A DNA stretch of 64,000 bases from Escallonia rubra (taxonomy: Eukaryota; Streptophyta; Magnoliopsida; Escalloniales; Escalloniaceae): NCBI GenBank assembly GCA_033065855.1, contig JAVXUO010002353.1, forward strand, positions 124,001 to 188,000, in the 5' to 3' direction. The position numbers were made by a program, and so were the translations under genes. Shown piece by piece: positions 1 to 14,300 of this stretch (position 1 is its first letter; the number at the start of each line of letters is the position of its first letter). The notes under the pieces are model-generated. The model saw only the letters and a program-made list of their open reading frames with translations, did not search any database and was not told where the DNA came from.

Positions 1-486
1 AGCGACAAACTAAAGCGACATCAATTCCTATGCATTTAAAATGATGGTTGTAGTGACAACATCTCATGGCAAAGTGCAAACTCCTCGTGGACCACGCAGA
101 AGGCATGAAAAGGCCAACTCATTCAAATCACGTGACAGACACCCAAGAAAGCACTATAATTTTCAATTTCTTTTCTCCATTTCACAAACCCCACTCCATT
201 CCAAAGGGTGTTAGGTTGCTTATAATTTATTTTATTTGATTTGTTGTTGTTGTCTTAAATACTGTATTTTGATTTACGTTAATCATCCAGGGCTAGGAAT
301 ATTGGATTTGGATCCACTGTTGTAACCCATTGTTATAGCAGGAGTGTTGTCCCGTGTTGCTGAGAGAAAGGTCATGTCCTGTGCAGTTGTAACCATAGTT
401 CTCTCTCTCTTCCTTCTCTCACAGGAATGTTGACCTGTCAATTTAGAAAAAAAATGCCACTAAGTTCGCTAGGAGTACATGAAAAC
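1..486. other. 3' flank of MOR1, no gene seen
   Basis: AT-rich sequence downstream of the minus-strand MOR1 gene. I see no coding potential, RNA gene or clear repeat boundary here. Confidence 0.5.
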
Positions 487-997
487 TGGGGCTATATAAG
501 AACTGAGTTCGAACCGAATACAAGTATGTTCAAACTTGTTCGCTTAGTTTCAGGTCATACTTGAACTCGTGTTCGTTCAATCTTTAAAATTTTGTTTGAA
601 ATCAATTTTGGTTCAAAACACGTGTATGCCTCGAGTTCGTTCATTTAATTATACGAGCGGAACTCAAACTTAAAAGCTAATGTTCTCATTCAAAATGATC
701 ATTTTCAAATCAAAACTACATCTTTCCTAATCCAATTGTCTAACTGACTTTAAGGCTTCCAGGTTTAAAGTCAATTTGAAATATAATGACTTATGAATTT
801 TGAACATATTATAATTAAGTTATTATAAACGAGCCGTTTACGATCACATTCATGAACGCTTAAAATTGTTCATACTTAGCTCATTTATAAAAATCTGTTC
901 ATGTTCAATTCTTATATTATTTAGATAGACCTGAACGAATTTTCTGAGGAACGGATTAAAAGCCGTTCATGAGCACCTCAGTTCACTAGCAGGCCTA
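487..997. mobile_element. Decayed hAT-like non-autonomous element with TTCG-rich ends
   Basis: The left end reads TGGGGCTATA and the right end reads GCAGGCCTA, forming a short imperfect terminal inverted repeat of TAGGGCTA type. The 8 bases on each side, ATGAAAAC and TTGAAACC, match at 6 of 8 positions, as expected for an old hAT-type duplication. The interior is full of forward and reverse GTTCG/CGAAC motifs. The organisation is the same as that of the element at 42630-43689. No transposase is present. The family assignment is inferred from ends and duplication length. Confidence 0.5.
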
Positions 998-1447
998 TTG
1001 AAACCAGTACAAGCCTGACAGCTTTTAAGGTGAATGTATTGTCAACGTCACTGGTTACGGGCAGACTGAGAGAAACATATTCAAAAGCTCTTGAATTAAA
1101 TTAGAATCAATTTTTACAGGCATTACCAGCCATACGCGGCCAAGCTTTAACTACGATTTATACAAACGTTGTTGAACATAAAAATGATCTACACCGATCA
1201 CAATAGCGCCGAGCAACATCTCTACTGCAAAACTTAAGGGTGGATACAAACATCCCCCGTCCCAGACAATCGTCGCCCAGCCAGCGTATATAATCTATCA
1301 AGGCAACTGCTCTATAATTACACCCTCGGTGCCCCGGCACTCCTCATCATATACAACATTGGCGTCTTATGGCACACTTGAACCGGGACACTCGAACAAT
1401 CACTTTGCTGGCAAATGCTCTCCATCCGATCTTCCCAGTCTTTTTTC
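998..1447 (-). other. MOR1 3' UTR and flank
   Basis: Sequence immediately 3' of the MOR1 stop codon, which lies at 1448-1450 on the minus strand. The untranslated region must begin here. I could not place a polyadenylation site. Confidence 0.5.
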
Positions 1448-4400
1448 CTATAGAGGTTCGATCGACCCGCTTTTTAGCCTCTCCATCCGAGCTTGCAGCC
1501 CAGATAATGCCTTCTCATCCATGGGAAGGACCCCACTCTGCATTGGGTTCTCCGCATTAGCATGATCCGTCGAGTGAGGGAACTGGCTAGAAAGGCCATG
1601 GCTTAAGTTGCCATTCATATTCATTAAAGGCCTGTTTCCAGAGTCAGGGTTCCCAGCAGATGCCGCTAACTGGATGCTCTTCATCCTTTCCCTTATTGCG
1701 TCTAATGTCCCACTAGTAACTGCAGTGAAAAAAATACGCTTCCACTGTAAGATCTTCACGTGTGAAAATAAAAAAAACACTACATCAAAAGAAAATTTTA
1801 GAAACAGGTATACAAAAGTAACCTCCAGAAGGAAATCTGTCGTTCCTTTGTTCCCCATATTGACCCTTGTCATGATCAGCATATGATGGGGGTAAAGTAA
1901 AGTTCGTGGGTTCCACTTTCGCATTTATGGATTTTGCATCATTTAATGGATTCGTATGTAAAGGTGATAAAGGTCCGAATTTTGGTGAGGAAAGGTTTAG
2001 GGTAGCTGGGGGAGGGGTGGACAAAGGTATATTTGTAGGTGTCCTTCCAGCTGCGGCATTCTTCTCCATCTGTAATAAGGACAATAAGCAAGTGGATAAG
2101 AACAATATGGTGTGAATACCAACATATTTTACTGAAAACGAAGTTAATGCAGACCTGCGCTAAACCATCTCTAATGTATGTACGAAATGCCTCACTAGCA
2201 TTTTGGAGCTGAGCAAATATATCAACCTGAAATAATAAAATATAGTGAATGCACTATGAAAGACTTGATAGACCCATTAAAACTTTTAACTAGAAAGCCA
2301 GATCATAGCAGTTATAGATCAGACTACAAGCATTTGTTTACCTTTGGATACAATTGAGTTATTCTGTATAACTCATATAGACCAATACTGCATGTTTGCT
2401 TGTCACCAATCTTTTTGAAGATTGCAGCCAGTTCTTGCTATAAGATGCACAAAAACCAATAGTATATCGAGTAAAAACGGGAAAGAAATTAGCCGCATAC
2501 AAAGAAGACAGGGATGAAAGAGATACATCCGAAAACAAAACAAGTAAGCAATAATACCTTCAACTGGGCATCTGAAGAATGCGAGGAGGGTGCTGAATTG
2601 TTGGCAGTCGAGTCACCCCAATGAGTTTGTCCAACAGGCCCAGATGGGGTTAACATTCTTGCGGCAGCCAAAGTCTGGTAGTAAAATACAGTAAAATAGC
2701 GTAAGAAAGAGTGAATATAAGCGAAACTTAAACAAACATATTCCAAAAAGTATGGTACCTGAAGATTAAGATCGATGTAAGCAAGAATGATAGGTTGGGG
2801 TTCCATGTCTATTGGAACCATAGACAGATGACCTTTTATTGCAGTCCCACGAAGCTTAACAAGCTCGTGTAGAACAGTTTTTACCATCCGCAATGGTTTG
2901 TCATCAGCTCCCGCTCTTTTACCATTTCATAGTGTAATTGACAGCAGAAATTCAAACATATTTGATAAGTCAGCATATGAAACTACAATCAAACTAAACA
3001 GAAACAATACCCAAAGACCTGTATTATAAAATCCATGAATACCTTCTCCTGATTTCTTCCATGCCTAGTTCTTGCAGGTATACATGGATGCTTTGAAGGA
3101 TGCGGTCAAGATCAACCTCATAGATTGTACTTTGAAGAACCTGCGTCACAATGGATTTCATGTTCCACATATACATATACAAATACAAGCATAATTCAAA
3201 AGCAATCTTTCGACACGCTAGACTCCCATTGAGATTGCATAGCGGTATTGAACAGTACGGACATGCTAGCCGAGTAGAAAATAAACTTCCATAAGTTTGC
3301 ATTTGCTGCAATGAATGACTGGGGAATGTGAATGACAATTTCATCCTCCAGGAAGGAAATTCCCGTAAGAAACTAGGAGTCTAAATCCATCCAGATTGGT
3401 CCGAACAAAAGTATGATGATTTCATAAGCTTGATACATGTTAAAGACTTTTTAATAATCTAGAATGACAAACAAAAAATTGAACGGTCCAGGAATTACTG
3501 TCTCAAAATATAATTAGATGACTTAATATAATTAGGCACTAAACTATGTGTTTTATACTAACTAAAAATCTTGAAAATGTCCGTCATCACTTTGATCACC
3601 ATTTTCTCTTTGCAGCGCTACCTCGTAGAAGTTCAAATAGAAGAATTCTTATTGGAATCATTACTTTGATTTAAGAAGTTTAATTGAAACTCAGACAACT
3701 TGGTCAATGCACCCAGCCTCATCCAAACAATGAAAAAGTCCCCAAAGGTTTGTAAAGAACTATGGCTGGCTTCAAAAGTCTATATTGCATCATAGTCTGT
3801 CAACTTCAGTGATGAAGGCTGTAACGCTCTTTAAGGCTATGACTGCGTGCCTATGGTGGCAGACACTACATCCATGTTCAAACAGAGAGCTCTTATACAG
3901 ATCTGACAAGATAAATTCAAGAAAACAAACTGGTAAATCAGTTCGGAAATAAGATCACCTTAGTGAGTTTGATCAGACATTTTACAACCAAATCAGAAAA
4001 TTTTTGGTTTCTGGTGGCAAAAGACTCATTGGATGCTGGAGAAGGCCACCTAGACTCGTCGAGGGGACGCAAGAGGTTAATCAATACAACAAATGATGAT
4101 GTTCGCTCCGCATTGTCCTGCATACGTACCCAATAGACAATATAAGTCCGTAACACGCCGATACATGTCTAACAATTAGAAGTAGATGGATAGGATGGAA
4201 ATAAAAGTTCACCAGTATCTTAAGCATCAAAACATTCAACGCTTTCAGGAGTTGACTGCCGTCATCCATTCGGGGGACCCTTTCATCTAAAAGCCAAAGC
4301 AAGAGCTCCGTTATGAGACCATCAAGAGTACTCTCCTTAACAGCATGAGCAAGTCTTTTGTTTTGAAATGTCTGCACCAAAAACATAGCAAGTTTAAAGC

Positions 4401-5399
4401 GTAAGACGTTATTTGATAAGCCATTCGTTTCCTTTGAGAGGAAAAGCAAATGCAAGAGATATATATTCACTAATGATTTGCATATTACCTGCATCAGCGT
4501 GTTGAGGACATATTTACAAGATCTCGAAGAGGCACCCATCAGACTAAAATCAAAAGTCTTTGCTACCTGGAAAGTGTTAAATGTTAAAATTAAAGATGGA
4601 GAAGCTACTATACGTGTCGTTGCAGAAAGAAGATAAGTGGAGCAATTGTTGCCTTATTTGCTAAACATGAAACAAGTCTATCTGCATCTTTCAAAACATC
4701 CTCCATTGCATTGCCATCAGGATCATTAGTTGCCTGCGCCAACTCATGGCACACAACTTTCATTCCTTCAACAGACTGCACCATAAAACAGAACTTTAAG
4801 CTCACAAAGGATGAACATCACCCAGTACATGTAGAGCTAGAGAAGAAACACAGCATGTAAAAAAAATTGTAGGTAAAAAACTACAAGGAAACAACACATA
4901 TGGTTACAATTGTCATGCCACGAACCTATGGCAACTAAAGAGTTGCAAAAGAATCAGAATGCAAGAATACAACTTCCTGCTTGAAATTGGTTGCCCATAA
5001 AATGAACAACAATAATAACAAAAAGGCAAATGCAAACCTGCTCAGGAGAGCCATATGCAATGATGTCCAGGGCTTCATTCCAATCGGTAGGGCCAACAGC
5101 ACTAACCATTGTCCGGAGCATTGGTTCTCTCTCCATGTGAAGCTCAGAGTGAACATAACTCTCCCTAGAACATTGTAATATTAGCACCCTAAAACACGAT
5201 GATGAAGTGAAGATATGTACGTGCACGCATATCTATGTGTCAACTTGATTTTTCTTAAAATCAATGAAAAAGAGGTAAGTTTGTCTAAGAAAAATGAAAA
5301 GAAACTCAAAGAAAAGAAAGAGAGACTCATCAGTACCTCGTAAAGACGGGAGCAGATATTGACCTGGATACTTCACCACTTTGCTCTGCTAGATCAGAC
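1448..5399 (-). other. MOR1: MOR1 exons 42-54: plant C-terminal half
   Basis: Exons: 42 5337-5399; 43 5038-5164; 44 4653-4775; 45 4489-4566; 46 4213-4371; 47 3959-4117; 48 3043-3140; 49 2759-2915; 50 2558-2674; 51 2342-2437; 52 2155-2226; 53 1823-2069; 54 1448-1719. They encode about residues 1421-2009. Conserved segments are GPTDWNEALDIIAYGSPEQ, LITELLLWLLDERVPRMDDG, QSTIYEVDLDRILQSIHVYL and GHLSMVPIDMEPQPIILAYI. Exon 44 most likely ends at a GC donor (plus-strand 4651-4652), which matches the family protein. A GT donor 39 nt further on (exon low end 4614) would add 13 codons in frame. Confidence 0.92.
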
Positions 5400-8300
5400 C
5401 TATATATCATAGCCAAACTGTGAAAAGTTACAATCAACCAATGCCACTAAAGTAGCATGAACAATTGCACTAACTTGTTTTTGATAATTTTATCCAACTC
5501 ACAAAATCTTAAGCAGTAACTTACAGGCAATTATACTAACAAGTAGAACCACGTAACATTTCCAAATAAAAGGAGTCTCCAGTATGTGGTTTAGCCGTTT
5601 AGATTAAGTTGACTTGAGACAATCACCACAGATAAGATGGTAATCTTTTCAATTAGTCAAGGACATCAGATTCATAACACGCCCAGTCGCCCATGCATCA
5701 ACTTTTAACAGCTTTCCACTTATCATATAATCCCGCTAAACAACAGAGAAAGCTCAGATCCCAAAGTAATTATATACATGCATGCCTAAAATACACCTGA
5801 ACACCGTCACGTTTTCCGAATAAAAGGAAGTCTCCCATATGTGGTTTGGATTAAGTTAAGACAACCATTGCCATCTTTTGAATTAGTCAAGGACATCAGA
5901 TTCATATCAGCCCACGCATCAACTTTTAACAGCTTTCCACTTTTCATATAATCCCTCTAAACAACAAAGAAAGCTCAGATCTCAAAGTAATTATCTACAT
6001 GCATGCCTAAAATACACCTGAACACCGTCACATTTTTCGAATAAAAGGAAGTCTCCAATATGTGGTTTGTATTGAGTTAAGACAATAATGGCCATCTTTT
6101 CAATTAGTCAAGGACATTACATTCATATCACCGCCACGCATCAACTTTTAACAAGCTTTCCAACTTTTTACATAATCCCACTAATCAACAGAGAAAGCTC
6201 AGATTCCAATGTAAATATTTACATGCATACCTAAAATGTACCTGGACACCATTATGATAACTACAAAAAATGAAAGGGAGAGAACAAAATGTAAAGACCT
6301 GATTTAGACGATATTTGTATAACGAGGAAGACACCAAACATATCAAAATTAGAAAATAGATATCCTACCTCATCACGACATTAAATGTTATAAAAAATTT
6401 GAGCCTCTGCATGCTTAATAACTTACAACCATCATCAACCTACGACTAACTTAGGAAATAGGCTTACAGTGAGTAACTAGATATTCAACTATGGTATTGA
6501 CAGGTCATTAAAATTATAACACATACCCATTATCCCTAACAGAACGTCTTAGAGCAGCCCTAGCCTCCCCAGGCCTCCCCTCCTTTCTTTTGTCCATCTC
6601 TCGGGCCTGAAATAAAAATTATGATATAGAAAAGAAACGAAATAGAGCATAAACAGCACTTGTGTACACTGACCTTCCACTTAAATCTATCATCTAGCAT
6701 GCTCCTTTGCGCCTCAGTCAACTTTCCAACATACTTCCAGATGTCATCACCTAACAGTGAATTTACCCAAACAATAGGACAAGTGTAAGGAAAAATATCA
6801 AAATAATCCAGCATAGTGAGCGAGGAGATATGGCTTTCTAAATTCACCTACGGAATTTTACTTTAAAATGCAAATTCAAACACAAGAGTCAAGAGTCACA
6901 GAAGATCAGTCTAAAGTGAGTGGTATCATAACTCACCAAGAATCTTATAACCAGTAGCTAGAGTATTTAAAGCAGCCTTCCTAAGTTCGCCATCACGTTC
7001 CGCCGTTAAGCTTGCAACAATCTGAAGGGATTTCAGCTGCCCACTTATCTGCAAAAGGAAACTTAATGACAACTTAAGCAACCTTCAATATTAAACAAAA
7101 TGGTAAAGCGTGCTCTAGCATTACCTCAGCTCCATGGTTCTCACGTAAATAGCCAACGAGATCAACACATTCTATCCGCGTCCGGTTGTTCCTAGAACGC
7201 AACCCCTCCAAGACATAGGGAAAACTTTTTGCCGCAGAATAGGAATGAATAATTTGTTTTGTTAGTTCCCTCATTTTTTCACGTACTTTTTCAATGTTAT
7301 GCCCAGACTGCACGACAGAATAATTAAAGAATTAATTTTGTAGTGCAGACGTGTTAAAAACATGTATAAAAAAACTGAAATGTAGAAACATACGTAACAT
7401 TATTCTTAAAACACCACGAAAAAAAAGAATAAGACTTGGGTCACCAAATCTCCAAAATAGACCAGATAAGTTCATCAAGTTAGCGGAACAAACAGTTCTA
7501 ACCGAATTATAACAGCAAAGCTAGAATAACAAGTCTCTATTGTCACTGGTTAAGATATAAATGACATGTTAAAGTGATTCTTTTGGAAATTTAAATCTAC
7601 AACATCCAGCTCATTTATTACATATTGTTCAGGGCCTATCTATATATCGTCAACACATTAATACCCAAATACGTAGAATAAGAAAGGCAAACATTTCCCA
7701 ACACTTAAAACATAAGCATATCATAGTCATAAGAACCTTTTCGATCAAACAAGGAAGAAAAACGGCAGCTTCTGGCTCAGTCAAAGTGTAGCCCTCATTC
7801 CTCAACATGTCAAAAAGTTCAGGAAGAAATTCCAGAACCTAAAGAATAGAAAATGTTACAATTGAACATTGGAAATCACAAAAAAATCATAGCTACGTAT
7901 GAATAACAAATTGAAGATTAAAATAATTCACCTTCAAAAGGCATGATGTGTTAGACTCGCAGAATCGCAATACAAACCACCTCAAAAGTATATCTAGAAC
8001 TTCTACAATTTCCTTGCCAATGGATGGAAGAGCCTGGAAAGTTGCCAAAGTATTCAACACATATAGCCCAAGTTCACTAAAATAAAAGAAAGCATGAAAA
8101 TAACCGCAGAAGCACCTTTTGTAACATCTCAATCCCATCAACTTGCTTTTTGAAGTCCGTGCTTAGAAGTCTCCTATTTAAATCCTCCCTGAAGTACTTC
8201 ATTAGGTCATTCTGTTTCAAAAAAATATAAGGCAATTGTCAACAGCGTGAAGACTAAATAGCAAAAAAATTCGAAGAGAGAAGCAGCATATACAAACCTC

Positions 8301-11300
8301 TAGATCTTGAATCTGCTCTAGTCGTGGCTCTTCAAATTTAAATCTGCGAACAACCATTCTTTCCCGATCTTCCTGAATACATATAAAACTCGCATTAGAG
8401 CCGCACAATATATGCAGATCACTATTCTTCTATTAAAAAGCATTACCAGATATACCTTGTTAGAATCTTTCACATTTAGCAAGGCCTGTGACTGGATGGT
8501 GATATCTTGCACAGACATGATTGACTCTGGCCTTGAGGCCTTAATGGGGACGGCTCTCTTACGGCACACAAAAACATAGAAGAAGAATATTCAATATTTC
8601 AGTCAAAAATACAACAAGAGAAAAAAAAAATACTTGACCAAACGTACAGAAGACACAGCTCTGCTTCCATGCTTCGGTAAGCCATTAGATTTTCCAGTCT
8701 TTACAAAGTTCTTGGATGTAGAAATTGGTTTTGCCGACTCGTATGTTTCTGGATGAAAACTATTATATTAGCATAAAAAACAAAGAACCCAAAAAGAGCA
8801 ACCATAAAATAAGATACCTTGAACAGCCCCAAATGACTTTAGTCGATCAAGAACAACAGCTAAAGCAGGTCCTTGTATATCTCTTATATTCTTAGTGACC
8901 TACCAGAGATGATAATAAAAATTCAGATGTTTGTTAAATTTCAAGAAATCCATGAGGAAAAAGCACAAGAAAACTAGATTGCTGACCACTTCTTGTCCAG
9001 AAACTCTCAAGACTTCACCAAAGCATGTTTCCGCTGCTTTACGAACATCTGCAGATTTATCCTGAATAGAGATCCACATACTGTATAAATCACGCAATAA
9101 ATACAATTGCGTCTACTGTACTCACAACTATTATTATCAACGAACACCTAATAGTCTAAATCAGCATACCGCCATAGCAGAAGCAACTGGTTTTAGCAAA
9201 TGTATGGCATCACCAAAGTCGGTCAATCCAGCAAGTTGTTTCGATAACCAATCAAAAAGATCCTTTCGCCCTTCCGCACCAAGTTTAGCATCCACTAAAG
9301 CAGTAGTAATGTAAGGTACCTAAAAAGACAAGATAAACTCTCTTCGGTACTTGTCAAATAGGAAAACCTTACAAAAAGTTTGAGACGTTCACAAAATTGG
9401 ACAAATGGTAACCATTTTATCAAGATGGACAGCAGCCAGCCAAGAATCCATAGTAGTCAAAGTGCACTCTCTCATGTGCTTCTTGTTGTCACTTAGGCAT
9501 TTCAAAACATCTGAAAGAATGCCCTGAAACAAATTACCCACAATAGTTAAACTATCAAAAACTGAAGAAGAGCGAGAACGTTGAAAAATAGTCCTAGGGA
9601 TTATGGTCAGAGTCAATAAACCTTGCTTGACTTCTCAACGGCAGGGCCCATTGCATATGCAACACCACCAATAGTGGACAGCGTAGCCATGACTATATTT
9701 TTATTGCTGTCGTATAGCCGGCCTCTAAGAGCCCCAAATAACTCCACTAGCAATCAACGAAAGATAAAAGTCAAGAGATGATAACTGCAGTAAACTGTAC
9801 AATGTCGCAGGACATATGATCACTGATCCAAATGAGGCAAAATAAATATCTACCAGTTCCAGTAGATTGAATGCGCTTATTGGCCTCTTCCAGGATTTTG
9901 TTAACAGCTTCAATAGATTCCAAACGAATCTGTAACACAAGAACAACATAGTCAAGATCATTTAAGCAAACTGTGCAGATGGATTTCTTGTTTATCTTAT
10001 AATCTCCAATAACTATACCTTCCAATCTGAACTTTCCAAGCTCTTCAGTAGAACAGGAGTGATCTTTCCACTAATGTCCTCACGCGGCAGGCTATCCAGC
10101 CCGCCACCAGACAAAGACGAAGTGAACTCTGACGTCTTAACAGTTTTCTTAGGAACTGCAGAAGCCCCCTGCAGGATTAATACAATCAACAACTATGTAA
10201 TAGTAGCAAAAGTGATGGTAACAACAATTGTACGAAGGCAAAAAATGTTGAGTACTCGTTTATACCTCGTATGGATTCTTCTCACACTCTGCATCAAGTG
10301 CACTAAGAAGAGCAGGTTTGACATCTGACAGAAAACCTTTGATGTCTGCAGCAAAGGTTCATCTTAGCCTGTGAAATCAGCTCAAGGATCCAGACGCTTC
10401 AAAAAGCAAATTTCTTACCTGGACCAACAAACTTATGAAGAACACCGATGAGTTTAATAGTGGAATTTCTAGTGGCAGCAGCACTGGATTGCAAACCAAC
10501 GTCTTTGCAAAAATCAATTATATCCTGTACAAATACAAAAAAAAAATCATTAAATTATCGTGCTAATTACGTTGCACATTGAATGGCATAAAATGTAGTG
10601 GCCATTAAAACAATAGGTCAAGATGAGGATAAAGTTGCAAGTATTGCAAGCACCTTCAATTTCAGAAGTGAAACACCAAAGTCTTCTACAGCGGAAACCA
10701 TCCATAATAAGCCCTCACTAAGAACCTTTGGATTCTTGTGCTCTTTCATGATTTTGAACATCTGAAAGCCAGCCCAAAATAATAATAAGCCCACAAAAGA
10801 ACGCACGAAGACAAAATATGGTATTAGGAAACCATTGCCTGATGCCTCCAGCTCAAAATACAAACAGTCTGAAGATTCAAGTTTATGACAGCTGCCCTTA
10901 CTCTTTCAAAAATGAATCCTGGCCCTACAGCTTCAGAAAAGGTAGTAAGGCATTTCATGGCATGAGCACGGGTTTTGATGTCAGCAACCCTTTCCGTAAT
11001 GCCTGTCAGAAGAACAAAAAGTAGTAAGGCATTTCATGTCAGAAGAACAAAAGTCAGATGTAAACCTACAACTAGAACAAAATGAGAGTAAAAAATATAT
11101 TTTCTTGCAACAGACAATCTTCTATACAGGGGTAAAAATGATAAAAAGATCAAAGACACTTCCCTAGACACCGAGCAAGGGAAAGAAATGACAGAAGACA
11201 GAAAGGAAAAAATGAGGCCCAATATCCTATCAGCGCACGCATTATTAAAACGAAAAGCTAACCTTGAATGCACAGTACAACACACTTTTTTGGAAACTTT

Positions 11301-14300
11301 GATGCAGTAGAAGCAATGTAAGTAATAGCATCAATAACCTGTTGTTGAACCTGCATTATTTAGAAAAGACGAGAAAGAAAAAAAATTAGATCAATTACGA
11401 AGCTATATCTATAACAAGCACTCATTATAGCCAAAAGCACCTGAACATTTTTCTCGTTCCACCCAGGAACAGCACACAATAAACGGACCAAAATCTCCAC
11501 TGATTGGTCTAGGTCCTTCAATGCTTCCAGCTGTTCCTTAAACAAGGCCATGGCTGCCCAAAGGAAAAAAAAGTGCAGAGAGGGGTTACTAGCAATAGAT
11601 AAGAGCATTAAGAAACACATGCTGAATGCACACAGATCAAACAAAGACACAAATTTAGGCACTCGTATCATTCACACTCACTACAGAAGATGTGTTCATC
11701 AGCCACATAGACAGCAAGTCACAAAGTTTCATAGAAGCTAGGAAAGCAACCTTTAAGGAACAGAACAGAAAAGCTCATGTACGACTAGATAAACAAGCAA
11801 CGGAGGCAGTGATTTGTGAGGAATTTCAAATCATAATGATATGAAAGGCAAAAAGCGATAAAGGTATAAACCAAGAGGGAAAGGTGAAAAATGATTGCAA
11901 AAACTCTGGCCAGGCTAAGGATGCAATAGACCTAAGCATTTGTTTTCTGTTCTAAGCTGATTCAAATGCTAATCTGGGATGGAGCCTATATCTGCATGTT
12001 ATATTACTCCTTTGCAGAGTGAGATTAAGAATATCATCGGGCTTTCTCAGCATAATCAGAAGATATATGTACACTTATCTTCAAGGTTTTCCATGAAGAA
12101 AGTATGTCCAACATCTAATGGCACGAGTGAAACAGCTAATCTGGAAGGTGGTCTATACCTGCAGTTAATTGTACTTTTTCCCCCAGATCAGGTCATAGCT
12201 AGCTTTGAAACTCCCTTTAGTATTATGACTCTCAAGTAACTCTAAAGCCAAAGCAATCATGGCTTTTGCATAAAAAAGTAAGGGTACAAATGCACAAACT
12301 ACACTAAGAAATAGATGAATCTACTTTGGCAAAAGGCAAATTCAGTATAAATAATGACAATAAGAAACATTACAGAAACAAAAGGGACATAAGCAAATTT
12401 GATACCCGAACAGGAAGGCAACACTACTTACGCTCTTGAGCTCAATGTAAAAGGGGAACTTATAACCTAGGTAGCACGGACACGGACACCGACCGGGACA
12501 CCGCAATTTTCAAAAAGCCAGATTTTGGACACCGCTGAATTTTTTAATATATATAAACACACACACATCTCAATTGGAGCAACTAAATTTCGTTCAAAAT
12601 GGATGAGAGAGAAAGCAGGTAACATGAAATAGTCTCAATAGTAACAAGAAAAAAGGTCGGCAACAAGAAAGCAGTTGATTGTCTCAACAGTACCAAGATT
12701 AGAGTCTCAACAATAAGAAGAGAGAAGGAAAAAGGACATGAGACCAAAGGCATGAAGGAGAGATTTTATATAGTAGATGGTCTGTAAATGAGGTCGAAGA
12801 TGTTAACCTATCTTACTCTAGACTGGCAAGCTTTGATGCTTTAGGCAACAAAAAGAAGGAAAAGACAGAGATGAGAGAGAAAGAAGAAGGTACCTTTTGT
12901 TGGGTCAATCTGATTAGGGTTTGGCCTAAAGTTCATTTCTAAAAAATCCCAGATTTATCCCTAAAATAAATTTGAAATCATGTAGTTTGGCCCCATACGA
13001 GTGGACACTTCTTCACAAGGTGTCCGACACTTCTTCAAGAGGTGTCGGACACTTCTTCAAGAGGTGTCGGACACGTGTCCAGCAGGGTCAGTGAGGTGTC
13101 GGTAAATGTCGGAGACCATACCTCGTCCTATAAGAGGTGTCGGTGCTTCCTAGCTTATAACCTTTTACCAAGGCAAGAGGGAGATACAAAAAAAAGATAC
13201 ACCTAGGGCTCCCAATAAAAGGAGTTACAACGGTAAGAAAGTTAAGAACATGAAAAAGTCCCCTCCCATCTTAATCATTTAAAAACATGAACCTCAAACC
13301 TACTCAATTAACTTTGCATAGCCTACCACATATTTAAGTCTAGAATCACAAAAGTTCACCCTGTCTAATCAGTGCCAAAGAGGCATCAATCACTCTCCTC
13401 AAAAATGAATCAGCCTCTGTGCATCCGTAACCAATTTCCAAATTCTACAACCACCCCCACTACTGGAGAACATAATTTTCTCCACTCAAACATATACCAA
13501 CAAGTCATGTCAGAGATTGCCCAATATCTTTTAACAGATGCTGACTAGCAACAGAGACAAGAACAGGACCAGAGACTAGAGGGCATGATCTTTTATGGGA
13601 AAGTCTGCCATCCCAACAATGGTGTTACCACTTCAAGCAACCGGTCTGGTTTCAGATATTGCCACGATTGTATCCAATACAAATTCATATTCACACTTCC
13701 TCTCCCCTACACTTGTTTTTCCACAATTTGCATCCTCCAGCTCGCTACCGAAATTTATTCATAGGCCATTATGAGACATGAACCTACAATAATCGTGAAG
13801 TCAAGGCAACTGGAGTTCTCTAGTTAAAAAGTAAGCTTCTAAGACGGTAATATTCGTTCCTTGGTAATCTACTACCTTTACTGACACGTTTGACAGGTAC
13901 ATGTTATTGCAAACCGATGCAGAAAATGGAAATCCTACCTGAGTTTTCTGAAAGAGGATAATTATCCAAATGTGAAGAATCTAGAAAACTTGATTCCTCT
14001 TGCATACTAATGCTCCATCGAAGTTTTACCATTCTTTTGGAGAATGACAACAATAGTGAGGTTCCAAGACTATAAATCATATCAAATGGCATATTTTTCA
14101 GCTTATTATTCTGTTACCATAATTCCTAAAACTGTAGATGAGAAGGAGGCCGCCCCAGAAGGTTGGGGGGATCAAAGTCATCTAAGCTATGCAGGTTTCA
14201 AATTTTGAAAAACAAAAAAAAGATGGAAAACCTTCAAGCCGCTCTTTCCACACGGCACTCTTCAACTGCGCAATCGTATCTTCCTGGATAAGAGAACCTA

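Noticed and set aside
5561-6255. Possible CRISPR-like array
   Set aside because: Three diverged units of more than 200 bp with no spacers, in a plant intron; it is an ordinary tandem repeat.
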